A stretch of 64,000 nucleotides of DNA, taken from assembly GCF_947488515.1 (NCBI RefSeq), contig NZ_CANKZF010000003.1, positions 558,001-622,000 on the forward strand. The letters are read 5' to 3'. Shown piece by piece: positions 15,937-23,886 of this stretch (its first letter is position 1; the number at the start of each line of letters is the position of its first letter). The notes beneath the pieces are model-generated. The model was not told the origin of the DNA. It worked only from the letters and a program-made list of their open reading frames with translations, and made no database searches. Made by a program: the position numbers and the translations under genes. The stretch is from an uncultured Nocardioides sp. (GTDB lineage: Bacteria; Actinomycetota; Actinomycetes; Propionibacteriales; Nocardioidaceae).

Positions 15937-16773
15937 TTGAGGATCGCCGGTCTCGTCGGCCTGTTCAAGGGGCCGTCGTCCGACGCCGTCGGCCCCGACG
16001 GACGGATGGCACTCGCCGACCACTTCCGCGAGTTCCGCGCGCGGCTGCTGCGCTGCCTGCTGGTGTTCGGCGTCGCGCTCGCGGTGGCGGTCGTGTTCCG
16101 TCACGCGATCTACGACGCCGTCTACGGCCCCTACCAGGAGGCCCAGAAGACACTGGCGGCCGGCACGTCGATCGCCACGACCAGCGGCGCAGGCGCAGGC
16201 CTGCTCCTCTGGCTGACCCTGTGCGGCTTCGCCGCCGCCATCGTGACCGCGCCCTACTGGCTCTACCAGATCTGGGCGTTCGTGCTGCCCGGGCTCTACG
16301 CCCAGGAGCGGAAGATGAGCCGCGTCTTCGTGGCCGTCGCCGGACCGCTCTTCCTCACCGGCATCGTCCTGGGCTACGTCACCCTGCCGATCGCGCTCGA
16401 GGTGCTGATCGGCTTCAACCCCGACGGCGTCACGAACCTGATCGACTTCAACGACTACCTGCAGTTCTTCACCCGCACGCTCTTCGTTTTCGGGCTGGCC
16501 TTCAACATCCCGGTCTTCGTCGTGCTGCTCAACTTCGCCGGCGTGGTGAAGGGGTCCGCCCTCAAGGCCTACCGACCGTGGATCGTCATCGGCACCTTCA
16601 TCTTCGCCGCCGTGGCGACCCCGTCGGCCGATCCGTTCACGATGACCCTGATGGCGGTCCCGATGGTGCTGCTGTTCTTCGCCTCCGAGGCCATCGCGCG
16701 ATTCAACGACAAGCGCCGCGCCCGCCGCGCTCCCAACGCCGGCCTCTCGCCGGACGAGCTGTCCTCCATCTGA
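15937..16773 (+). CDS. tatC: Sec-independent translocase protein TatC
   Basis: The 278-residue protein has six membrane helices and the family marks MALADHFREFRARLL at residues 24-38, PGLYAQERK in the first cytosolic loop and VATPSADPFTMTLM near helix 6. It binds the twin-arginine signal peptide. The start is a TTG at 15937 with GGAG ten nt upstream; the longer N-terminus (VGPDGRMALADH) is usual in actinobacteria, although the internal ATG at 16006 is an alternative. It forms an operon with tatA. Confidence 0.95.
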   Translation: MRIAGLVGLFKGPSSDAVGPDGRMALADHFREFRARLLRCLLVFGVALAVAVVFRHAIYDAVYGPYQEAQKTLAAGTSIATTSGAGAGLLLWLTLCGFAAAIVTAPYWLYQIWAFVLPGLYAQERKMSRVFVAVAGPLFLTGIVLGYVTLPIALEVLIGFNPDGVTNLIDFNDYLQFFTRTLFVFGLAFNIPVFVVLLNFAGVVKGSALKAYRPWIVIGTFIFAAVATPSADPFTMTLMAVPMVLLFFASEAIARFNDKRRARRAPNAGLSPDELSSI

Positions 16774-16805
16774 GGCCCCGCAAACTGTTCTGACAGGGTG
16801 GACCC

Positions 16806-17216
16806 ATGCAGGCCACCCTCACCGACATCGACCCGTTCGACCTGCCGGAGTGGCTCGGCACCGGCGACGTGGTCTGGCGCGCCGACGAGGGCCTGCAGAC
16901 CGGGCACCTCGTCCGCGGTCGGCTGGCGGCGGACCAGCCCGACCACCCGGCAGGGGCGTCGCAGGAGATCGTCTGCGACCTGCTGGCCGTCGACGAGGCC
17001 TACCCGGAGCCGGTCGTCGACGACGCGACCCGGCTGCGGGTCCACCAGGCGTGGCGCCACGGGCAGGTCGTGATCGGAGAGCACGGCTCGCGCATGGTCC
17101 TGGCCGTCCCGGGGACCCGCTTCGGCCCCGAGCTGGTGCTCGACGCCCTCGGCCGGCTGGCCCGCGCAGTCGGAGCACGCGCCGAGCGGTACGCCGTCCT
17201 GCTGCGGCTGGGCTGA
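16806..17216 (+). CDS. Conserved hypothetical protein between tatC and dagK
   Basis: The 136-residue protein starts MQATLTDIDPFDLPEWLGTG and contains RADEGLQTGHLVRGRLA, IVCDLLAVDEAYPEPVV and a C-terminal GPELVLDALGRLARAVGA. It has no membrane segment and no motif that I recognise. Its place next to tatC recurs in actinobacteria. A CAGGGT box at 16794-16799 lies 6 nt before the ATG, so leaderless transcription is possible. Confidence 0.75.
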   Translation: MQATLTDIDPFDLPEWLGTGDVVWRADEGLQTGHLVRGRLAADQPDHPAGASQEIVCDLLAVDEAYPEPVVDDATRLRVHQAWRHGQVVIGEHGSRMVLAVPGTRFGPELVLDALGRLARAVGARAERYAVLLRLG

Positions 17217-17280
17217 CCACCACCGCTTCCGCCGCCCCGGGCGTCCGGGAGAGTCGAGCCGCCCGGTCGGTGCCGGGGGA

Positions 17281-17286
17281 TAGGTT
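17281..17286 (+). promoter_or_regulatory. Leaderless -10 box of the diacylglycerol kinase gene
   Basis: TAGGTT is followed by 6 nt and the ATG at 17293. Confidence 0.55.
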
Positions 17287-17292
17287 GGCGCC

Positions 17293-18198
17293 ATGCACGA
17301 CCCGGCTGCGCCCGACCGCCTCGTGCGGGGGCGGGAGATCGCCCTGCTGACCAACCCGACGTCGGGTCGCGGGCGGGGAGCACGCCACCGCGACGTGGCC
17401 CTGGCCCGGCTGCGGGAGAGCGGCTTCGTCGTGCGCAACCTCGCGGGTCGCGACGCCGACGAGGCGGCCGACCTGGCGCACGCGTGCGTCGCCGACGGGG
17501 TCGAGGCGCTCGTGGTGTGCGGCGGCGACGGCCTCGTGCACCTCGGGGTGCAGGCCGTGGCCGGCACCGGCGTGCCCCTGGGCGTGATCCCCAGCGGCAC
17601 CGGTAACGACTTCGCGCGCTACCTCGACCTCCCGCGCACCGATCCCGCGGCGGCCGCCGACCGGGTCATCGCCTCGCGGCGGCGCACCATAGACCTGGCA
17701 CGCAGCGGCGACCGGTGGTTCGTGACCGTGCTGGCCGCCGGGTTCGACGCGATCGTCAACGAGCGTGCCAACGCGATGACCTGGCCCCGCGGCCAGATGC
17801 GCTACAACCTCGCCACGCTCGCGGAGCTGCGCACCTTCCGCCCGATCCCCTACGTGCTGGAGCTCGACGGCGAGACCGTCGAGCACGAGGCGATGCTCGT
17901 CGCCGTGGGCAACGGACCGTCGTTCGGGGGCGGGCTCCGGATCACCGAGGGCGCCCTCCTCGACGACGGGCTGCTCGACGTCGTCGTCATCACCCGGATG
18001 AGCAAGCCCAAGCTGGTGCGCTCCTACCCGCGGCTGTTCACCGGGCGGATCGACGGCGTGGCGGAGTACGTGCACCGGCGGGTGCGGAGCGTCACCGTGG
18101 CGGCGCCCGGCATCGTGTCGTACGCCGACGGCGAGCGCTTCGGCCCGCTGCCCCTGACCGTCGAGTGCGTCCCCGGCGCGCTGGACGTGATTGCATGA
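17293..18198 (+). CDS. Diacylglycerol kinase-like lipid kinase
   Basis: The 301-residue protein belongs to the DagK/LCB5 family. The N-terminal LLTNPTSGRGRG phosphate loop and the nucleotide-binding CGGDG at residues 76-80 are present, followed by PSGTGNDFARYLDLP. The C-terminal beta sandwich includes VGNGPSFGGGLRITEGA. It phosphorylates diacylglycerol or a related lipid; in mycobacteria such genes serve phosphoinositide-mannoside or lipid recycling. Its stop codon overlaps an ATG (ATGA) that opens a four-codon frame, which in turn overlaps the leader peptide of helY. Confidence 0.9.
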   Translation: MHDPAAPDRLVRGREIALLTNPTSGRGRGARHRDVALARLRESGFVVRNLAGRDADEAADLAHACVADGVEALVVCGGDGLVHLGVQAVAGTGVPLGVIPSGTGNDFARYLDLPRTDPAAAADRVIASRRRTIDLARSGDRWFVTVLAAGFDAIVNERANAMTWPRGQMRYNLATLAELRTFRPIPYVLELDGETVEHEAMLVAVGNGPSFGGGLRITEGALLDDGLLDVVVITRMSKPKLVRSYPRLFTGRIDGVAEYVHRRVRSVTVAAPGIVSYADGERFGPLPLTVECVPGALDVIA

Positions 18199-18205
18199 GG
18201 ACCCC

Positions 18206-18274
18206 ATGAGCACCCCACGACGTTCTTCTCCTCCGCTTCGCTCCTCCGGACAACGCCGCGGGGACCCCGCATGA
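18206..18274 (+). CDS. 22-codon leader peptide translationally coupled to helY
   Basis: The ATG at 18206 opens a frame for MSTPRRSSPPLRSS...GDPA that ends with TGA at 18272-18274, overlapping the helY ATG at 18271. The peptide resembles the dop and prcB leaders. Upstream, the tiny frame MRTP (18195-18209) connects the dagK stop to this ATG by two further ATGA junctions, so ribosomes could pass through three stops and restarts. Function beyond coupling is unknown. Confidence 0.45.
   Translation: MSTPRRSSPPLRSSGQRRGDPA
18213..18263 (+). repeat. Intergenic hairpin element, copy C (before helY)
   Basis: CCCCACGACGTTCT (18213-18226) pairs with ACAACGCCGCGGGG (18250-18263) at 11 of 14 positions, around a loop holding CCTCCGCTTCGCTCCTCCGG. 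The element is bracketed by GACCCCATGAGC (18200-18211) and GACCCCGCATGAGC (18263-18276), which look like a duplicated start region. Confidence 0.55.
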
Positions 18275-21075
18275 GCGAGCACGACGACCAGCCCACGCCC
18301 GCCGAGCGCTACGCCGCGTTCCAGCGCGAGAAGCCCTTCCCGATGCTCAAGGACTTCGAGGGCCTCTACGGCTTCGAGCTCGACGACTTCCAGCTCCGCG
18401 CCTGCCGGGAGATCGAGGACGGACGCGGCGTGCTCGTCGCTGCCCCGACCGGGTCCGGCAAGACGGTCGTGGGCGAGTTCGCCATCCACCTGGCGCTCCA
18501 GACCGGGCGCAAGGCGTTCTACACGACGCCGATCAAGGCCTTGTCCAACCAGAAGTACCACGACCTGGTCAAGCGCTACGGCGCCGACAAGGTGGGCCTG
18601 CTGACCGGCGACAACGTGATCAACGGCGAGGCACCGGTGGTCGTGATGACCACCGAGGTGCTGCGCAACATGCTCTACGCCGGGTCGCGCACCTTGCTCG
18701 GCCTCGGGTTCGTGGTCATGGACGAGGTGCACTACCTCGCCGACCGGATGCGCGGGGCGGTGTGGGAGGAGGTCATCATCCACCTCCCGGAGTCGGTGAC
18801 CCTCGTGTCCCTCTCGGCGACGGTCTCCAACGCCGAGGAGTTCGGCGAGTGGCTGGCCACCGTCCGCGGTGAGACCACGACGATCCTGGAGGAGAAGCGG
18901 CCGGTGCCGCTGTTCCAGCACGTCATGGTCGGCCGCCGCTTGCTCGACCTCTTCGCCTCCTCCGACGTCGACGCCAGCGCCGGCTTCGTCAAGGAGGGCG
19001 CGCCGGTCAACGACGAGCTGACCCGCATCGCGCGCGACGACTGGGCGAGCTCGCGACTGATGCGCGACCGGCGTTCGCCGCGCAAGGGCAAGCCCGGGTC
19101 CCCCAAGAACCCCCGGTCGGTGGGCAACGGACGCCGGGTGTGGATCCCGAGCCGCGTCGAGGTCGTCGAGCGCCTCGACCGCGAGGGCCTGCTGCCGGCG
19201 ATCGTGTTCATCTTCAGCCGGGCCGGGTGCGACGCGGCCGTGACCCAGCTCGTGCAGGCCAACACCCGCCTGACGACCGCCGCCGAGCGCGACGAGATCT
19301 TCGCCCGGGTCGAGGAGGCGTCGCGCACCCTGCCCGAGGAGGACCTCCACGTCCTGGGCTACCACGAGTTCCTCGACGGGCTGACCCGCGGCGTCGCCGC
19401 GCACCACGCCGGGTTGCTGCCGGCGTTCAAGCAGGTAGTCGAGGAGCTGTTCCAGGAGGGCATGGTCAAGGTCGTCTTCGCCACCGAGACCCTTGCCCTC
19501 GGCATCAACATGCCCGCCCGCACGGTGGTCATCGAGAAGCTGTCGAAGTGGAACGGCGAGACCCACGCCAACCTGACGCCGGGGGAGTACACCCAGCTCA
19601 CTGGTCGCGCGGGGCGGCGTGGCCTGGACATCGAGGGCCACGGCGTCGTGCTCTACCAGCCGGGGATGAACCCGGGTGAGGTCGCCGGCCTCGCCTCCAC
19701 CCGCACCTACCCGCTCCGCTCCTCCTTCCGGCCGTCCTACAACATGGCGGTCAACCTCGTGCACCAGTTCGGCCGGGCGACGTCGCGTGAGCTGCTCGAG
19801 CAGTCCTTCGCCCAGTTCCAGGCCGACAAGGCCGTCGTCGGGCTGGCCCGGCAGGTGCACAAGGCCGAGGAGGCCCTCGACGGCTACCGCGAGGCCGCGA
19901 CGTGCCACGTCGGCGACTTCATGGAGTACGCCGCCCTGCGCCGGCAGATCTCCGACCTCGAGAAGGGGGCCGCGCGGGAGCGTCGCATGGACCGCCGCGA
20001 GGAGGCGATGCGGTCGCTCGGGAAGCTGCGCCCCGGTGACGTGATCCACGTGCCCGCCGGCAAGTTCAGCGGCCTCGCGGTCGTGATCGACCCGGGCCAC
20101 TCCGGCGACGAGCCACGCCCCTACGTCCTCACCGCCGACCGCCAGGCGCGGCGCCTCGCATCGATGGACTTCCCGACCCCGGTGGAGGCCGTCGGGCGGC
20201 TGCGGATCCCCAAGTCGTTCAACGGGCGCAACCCGGCCATGCGGCGCGACCTCGCGACGGCACTCCGGTCCAAGGCCCACGACCTCGACGCGCCCGGGGA
20301 GCGTCGCGCCAAGCAGCGCGACTCCTTCGGCGACACCCCGACTGACCGGGAGGTCGCACGCCTGCGCACCGAGCTCAAGGCGCACCCCTGCCACCAGTGC
20401 CCCGAGCGCGAGGACCACTCGCGGTGGGCGGAGCGCTGGTTCAAGCTCCAGCGCGACACCGAGACCCTGAAGCGGCGGGTGGACAACCGCACCAACACGG
20501 TCGCGCGCACCTTCGACCGCGTCTGCGACGTCCTGACCGCCCTCGGCTACCTCGAGGGCGACAAGGTCACCGAGAAGGGGTCACACCTGCGGCGGATCTA
20601 CACCGACATGGACCTCGTCGCCGCCGAGGCGATCCGGGCCGGGCTGTTCGACGGGCTCGCCCCCTCCGAGCTGGCTGCCGTCCTGTCGGCGCTGGTGTTC
20701 GAGGCCCGGCGCGCCGACGACGCCACCTCGCCCAAGATGCCCGGTGGCCAGGTGCGGCCCGTGCTCGGCGAGCTCGTACGCCTCTGGGGCCAGCTCGACG
20801 CGCTCGAGCGGGACCACCACCTCGACTTCCTCCGCGAGCCCGACATGGGCTTCGCCTGGGCGGCGTGGCGCTGGGCAGAGGGCGACGCCCTCGACGACGT
20901 GCTGATGGTGACCGGGCTGTCCGCCGGCGACTTCGTGCGCTGGATGAAGCAGCTCCTCGACCTGTGCGGCCAGGTGGCCGACGCGGCGGGCGAGAAGGAG
21001 CTGCGCGAGACGGCGCGGGCGACCGCCCGGCTGCTCAAGCGCGGCGTGATCGCCTACAGCGTGCTGGCCGACTGA
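18271..21075 (+). CDS. helY: DEVH-box RNA helicase of the HelY/Ski2 type
   Basis: The 934-residue superfamily 2 helicase has Walker A APTGSGKT at residues 58-65, DEVH at 151-154, a SAT motif (SLSATVSNAEEF) and the C-terminal QLTGRAGRRGLDIEGHG motif VI. The rRNA-processing arch-like and DSHCT C-terminal parts (residues ~650-934) fit Ski2/Mtr4 relatives. Length agrees with Mycobacterium HelY (about 906). It probably unwinds structured RNA. The ATG is coupled to a leader frame by ATGA. It is followed by an exonuclease gene after 12 bp. Confidence 0.92.
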   Translation: MSEHDDQPTPAERYAAFQREKPFPMLKDFEGLYGFELDDFQLRACREIEDGRGVLVAAPTGSGKTVVGEFAIHLALQTGRKAFYTTPIKALSNQKYHDLVKRYGADKVGLLTGDNVINGEAPVVVMTTEVLRNMLYAGSRTLLGLGFVVMDEVHYLADRMRGAVWEEVIIHLPESVTLVSLSATVSNAEEFGEWLATVRGETTTILEEKRPVPLFQHVMVGRRLLDLFASSDVDASAGFVKEGAPVNDELTRIARDDWASSRLMRDRRSPRKGKPGSPKNPRSVGNGRRVWIPSRVEVVERLDREGLLPAIVFIFSRAGCDAAVTQLVQANTRLTTAAERDEIFARVEEASRTLPEEDLHVLGYHEFLDGLTRGVAAHHAGLLPAFKQVVEELFQEGMVKVVFATETLALGINMPARTVVIEKLSKWNGETHANLTPGEYTQLTGRAGRRGLDIEGHGVVLYQPGMNPGEVAGLASTRTYPLRSSFRPSYNMAVNLVHQFGRATSRELLEQSFAQFQADKAVVGLARQVHKAEEALDGYREAATCHVGDFMEYAALRRQISDLEKGAARERRMDRREEAMRSLGKLRPGDVIHVPAGKFSGLAVVIDPGHSGDEPRPYVLTADRQARRLASMDFPTPVEAVGRLRIPKSFNGRNPAMRRDLATALRSKAHDLDAPGERRAKQRDSFGDTPTDREVARLRTELKAHPCHQCPEREDHSRWAERWFKLQRDTETLKRRVDNRTNTVARTFDRVCDVLTALGYLEGDKVTEKGSHLRRIYTDMDLVAAEAIRAGLFDGLAPSELAAVLSALVFEARRADDATSPKMPGGQVRPVLGELVRLWGQLDALERDHHLDFLREPDMGFAWAAWRWAEGDALDDVLMVTGLSAGDFVRWMKQLLDLCGQVADAAGEKELRETARATARLLKRGVIAYSVLAD

Positions 21076-21087
21076 GAGGGTGCTCAC

Positions 21088-22017
21088 ATGACCGACCGTC
21101 TCCTGCTGCTGGACACCGCCTCGCTCTACTTCCGGGCGTTCTTCGGCGTGCCCGACTCGGTGAAGGCGCCCGACGGCACGCCCGTCAACGCCGTGCGCGG
21201 ACTGATGGACTTCATCAGCCGCCTGGTGGGGGAGTACGACCCGACCCACCTGGCGTGCTGCTGGGACGACGACTGGCGCCCGCAGTGGCGCGTCGACCTG
21301 CTTCCGTCCTACAAGGCACACCGGGTGGTCCGCGAGGTGCCGGGACCGAATCCGGACGTCGAGGAGGTGCCTGACCCGCTCGAGGCGCAGATCCCGATCA
21401 TCCTGTCGGTGCTGGAGGCCTACGGCATCCCCGTCGTGGGGCACCCCGAGATGGAGGCCGACGACGTGATCGGCACGCTCGCCACCGACGCCGGCATGGC
21501 GGTCGACATCGTGACCGGCGACCGCGACCTCTTCCAGCTCGTCGACGACGGCGCCCAGGTGCGGGTGCTCTACGTCGCCCGCGGCGTCAGCAAGCACGAG
21601 CGGGTCGACAACGCGTGGGTCCGCGGCAAGTACGGCGTCGACGCCCACCAGTACGCCGACCTCGCGACGCTGCGCGGGGACGCCTCCGACGGCCTGCCCG
21701 GGGTCGCCGGGGTGGGGGACAAGACCGCGGCGACGCTGCTCAACAGGTTCGGCACCATCGACGCCGTCATCGCCGCGGCCGGCGACCCCGACTCCGACAT
21801 GGGCCCCGGACCGCGCGGCAAGATCAAGGCGGCGGCCGACTACCTCGCCGTCGCACCGCGCGTGGTCGCCGTACGCCGTGACCTCGACCTCGGCGGGCAC
21901 GACCTGACCCGTCCCCGTACGCCTGCTGACCACGACGCGGTCGTCGCCCTCGACGCGCAGTGGGGGCTCGGCTCGTCTGCCGTGCGCCTGGTGGAGGCGC
22001 TGTCCGGCTCGCACTAG
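21088..22017 (+). CDS. 5'-3' exonuclease (FEN/PIN type)
   Basis: The 309-residue protein corresponds to the N-terminal nuclease module of DNA polymerase I as a separate gene. It has the metal-binding LLLLDTASLYFRAFFG, MEADDVIGTLA and IVTGDRDLFQLVDD segments, followed by the helix-hairpin-helix LRGDASDGLPGVAGVGDKTAA. It should remove 5' flaps or RNA primers. It is probably cotranscribed with helY; GAGAGGGTG serves as ribosome binding site. Confidence 0.92.
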   Translation: MTDRLLLLDTASLYFRAFFGVPDSVKAPDGTPVNAVRGLMDFISRLVGEYDPTHLACCWDDDWRPQWRVDLLPSYKAHRVVREVPGPNPDVEEVPDPLEAQIPIILSVLEAYGIPVVGHPEMEADDVIGTLATDAGMAVDIVTGDRDLFQLVDDGAQVRVLYVARGVSKHERVDNAWVRGKYGVDAHQYADLATLRGDASDGLPGVAGVGDKTAATLLNRFGTIDAVIAAAGDPDSDMGPGPRGKIKAAADYLAVAPRVVAVRRDLDLGGHDLTRPRTPADHDAVVALDAQWGLGSSAVRLVEALSGSH

Positions 22018-22020
22018 TGT
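22015..22020 (+). promoter_or_regulatory. Leaderless -10 box of the Lrp/AsnC gene
   Basis: TAGTGT overlaps the exonuclease stop codon and lies 7 nt before the GTG at 22028, which supports that start over the GTG at 22019. Confidence 0.4.
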
Positions 22021-22027
22021 GTCGCGC

Positions 22028-22495
22028 GTGAGCTCCTCCGAGGTCGAGTCCAAGGACCGGCAGATCCTCGCGCTGCTGGCCGCTGACGGGCGCATGTCCT
22101 TCACCGACCTGGGCAAGGCGACCGACCTGTCGACGTCCGCGGTGCACCAGCGTGTCAAGCGTCTCGAGCAGCGCGGGCTGATCACGGGCTACGGGGCGAC
22201 CGTCGACCACGACCAGCTCGGTCGACCGCTGACGGCCTTCATCTCGATCACGCCGATCGACCCGTCACAGCCCGACGACTACCCCGACCGGCTCAAGGGC
22301 ATCACGGAGATCGAGTCGTGCTGGTCGGTGGCCGGCGAGGAGTCCTACATCCTCAAGATCCGCGTCGCCACGCCGCTCGCGCTCGAGGAGCTGTTGGCCC
22401 GGATCCGCGCGGTCGCGAGCGTCTCCACCCGCACCACGATCGTGCTGTCGACACCTTTCGAGAACCGCCCCGTCGAGAACCGTCCCGTCGACTGA
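22028..22495 (+). CDS. Lrp/AsnC-family transcriptional regulator
   Basis: The protein of about 155 residues has the AsnC helix-turn-helix (KDRQILALLAADGRMSFTDL, TDLSTSAVHQRVKRLEQRG) and the RAM ligand domain (residues ~65-145). It probably responds to an amino acid. The C-terminus contains a duplicated ENRPV, caused by a tandem 15-bp repeat at 22458-22487. GTG 22028 is preferred because TAGTGT lies 7 nt upstream; GTG 22019 adds three residues. A tetR gene follows after 7 bp, so both may be one unit. Confidence 0.9.
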   Translation: MSSSEVESKDRQILALLAADGRMSFTDLGKATDLSTSAVHQRVKRLEQRGLITGYGATVDHDQLGRPLTAFISITPIDPSQPDDYPDRLKGITEIESCWSVAGEESYILKIRVATPLALEELLARIRAVASVSTRTTIVLSTPFENRPVENRPVD

Positions 22496-22502
22496 CCGCG
22501 GG

Positions 22503-23072
22503 ATGGTCGACCGTCGCACGCTGCTGCTCGACGCGGCCCTCGAGCTGGTCGGGACCCAGGGGATGCGCGGGCTGACGCACCGCGCCGTCGACGCGGCCGC
22601 CGACCTGCCTCCGGGGTCGACGTCCAACTACTTCCGCACCCGTGAGGCGCTGGTCCTCGGCATCGTCGAGCGGTTCATCGTCCGCGAGCGGGAGATGGCC
22701 ACCTGGCCGCGCGACGAGGTCGACCCGACGCCGGCGGGCGTCGCCGAGGCCCTGGGCCGCTTCGTCGACCGCGCGCTCGGTCCCGACCGGATGGTGACGC
22801 TCGCCCGCTACGCCATCCTCGTCGAGACCGCACAGAACCCCGGGCTGCGCGCGGGGATGGCGTCCGGTGCCGACCAGGTAGACACGTGGTCCCTCGACCT
22901 CGTCACCCACGCCGGCTCCCTCGACCCGCAGCGCGACCTCGGCGTCCTCGCCAACTACGTCACCGGGCTCGTGCTTCACGAGCTGGCGCTGCCCTCGCCC
23001 GACCTCGATGCCGCGGCGCGGATCCGTGCCGTGATCGACACGCTGGGCTGGCCCGGCGCCGATCCCTCTTGA
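22503..23072 (+). CDS. TetR-family transcriptional regulator
   Basis: The 189-residue protein starts MVDRRTLLLDAALELVGTQG, followed by the recognition helix region AVDAAADLPPGSTSNYFRTR, typical of TetR. The rest is a ligand-binding helical domain. A 14-bp palindrome (23083-23096) lies just after the gene and before the next one, and may be its operator. No ligand can be inferred. Confidence 0.88.
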   Translation: MVDRRTLLLDAALELVGTQGMRGLTHRAVDAAADLPPGSTSNYFRTREALVLGIVERFIVREREMATWPRDEVDPTPAGVAEALGRFVDRALGPDRMVTLARYAILVETAQNPGLRAGMASGADQVDTWSLDLVTHAGSLDPQRDLGVLANYVTGLVLHELALPSPDLDAAARIRAVIDTLGWPGADPS

Positions 23073-23082
23073 CCGCCGCCCT

Positions 23083-23128
23083 ACTACAGGCGTAGTTTTC
23101 CGGGCATGCGAGGTCCTCGGTCGTGATG
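23083..23128 (+). promoter_or_regulatory. Palindromic site, -10 box and six-codon upstream frame
   Basis: ACTAC-AGGC-GTAGT (23083-23096) is a perfect inverted repeat that overlaps a TAGTTT -10 box (23093-23098). Seven nt later an ATG at 23106 opens MRGPRS, whose TGA (23124-23126) overlaps the GTGATG start of the next gene. The arrangement suggests a repressor-controlled leaderless mini-frame coupled to the enzyme gene. Confidence 0.4.
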
Positions 23129-23773
23129 GTCACCGCCGCGGTGCGGGACCTGACCTGCGCCCACCGACAGGGCTTCATCGAGACCCTCGAGGGGCTCACC
23201 CCCGAGCAGTGGGAGGAGCCGTCGCTGTGCAGCCAGTGGCGGGTGGTCGACGTCGCCGCCCACCTCGCGTGGGCCCCCGTCCTGGGCGTGGGTGCCGGCG
23301 CGGCTGCCATGGTCCGGCACGGGTTCTCGATGAACCGGATGATCGCCCGCTCCGCCGTCGAGTGGTCCGAGCGCGGACACGACGTGATCCTCGCCCAGCT
23401 GCGGGACAACGCGCTCACCGGCGCGACCCCGATCGGCATGCCCCCGGTCGCCGCGCTGGCGGACGCCGTCGTGCACGGGCTGGACGTACGCCGCCCCCTC
23501 GGGCTCCCGGGCCACGTACCCGTCGAGTCGCTCGCCCCGCTCGCCGGGTTCGTCCTCGGCACGCCCTGGCCGATGAACGTCGTCGTCGGCGGGAGCGCGC
23601 GACGCCGGGTCGCCGGCGTACGCCTCGTGGCGACCGACACCGACTGGACGTGTGGGTCCGGCCCGGACGTCCTGGCACCGGCCGAGGCCCTCCTGCTCCT
23701 CCTCTACGGACGCCCCGTCGCGGCCGACGACCTCACCGGCCCCGGCGCCCCGGTCCTCCGCGCCCGCCTCTGA
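23126..23773 (+). CDS. Maleylpyruvate isomerase/DinB-family protein
   Basis: The 215-residue protein has the N-terminal four-helix DinB-like domain of mycothiol-dependent enzymes (MVTAAVRDLTCAHRQGFIE, SLCSQWRVVDVAAHLAW) with the histidines of the metal site in AAHLAW and DAVVHGLDVRR, and a C-terminal domain ending in LLLLLYGRPVAADDL. It could transfer or use mycothiol or coordinate a metal; the substrate is unknown. ATG 23126 and GTG 23123 overlap the stop of a six-codon upstream frame. The TetR gene is directly upstream. Confidence 0.85.
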   Translation: MVTAAVRDLTCAHRQGFIETLEGLTPEQWEEPSLCSQWRVVDVAAHLAWAPVLGVGAGAAAMVRHGFSMNRMIARSAVEWSERGHDVILAQLRDNALTGATPIGMPPVAALADAVVHGLDVRRPLGLPGHVPVESLAPLAGFVLGTPWPMNVVVGGSARRRVAGVRLVATDTDWTCGSGPDVLAPAEALLLLLYGRPVAADDLTGPGAPVLRARL

Positions 23774-23799
23774 CGGGCGTGTGCGTGCGCCGCCCCCCT

Positions 23800-23866
23800 C
23801 GCGGAATCCCCGCTCGAGCGGGGAAACCGGCACATCGGGGCGTTCGCAACACCCTCCAGGAGCCAG
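23800..23866 (+). repeat. Left terminal inverted repeat of the AbiEi/DUF559 gene unit
   Basis: The 67-bp sequence matches the reverse complement of 24913-24979 at 56 of 67 positions without gaps. Its outer part holds the 18-bp palindrome TCCCCGCTCGAGCGGGGA, its inner part TTCGCAAC and CCCTCCAGGAG. It begins 26 bp after the preceding gene's stop codon and ends 20 bp from the stop codon of the enclosed gene. Confidence 0.65.
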
Positions 23867-23886
23867 CATCGGCCACCAAGTGCGCG

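Noticed and set aside
16819..20418. A very long open frame on the minus strand (about 1,200 codons)
   Set aside because: It is antisense to dagK and helY, both well supported. Long antisense frames are common in DNA with very high third-position GC, and its translation shows no family and no start signal.
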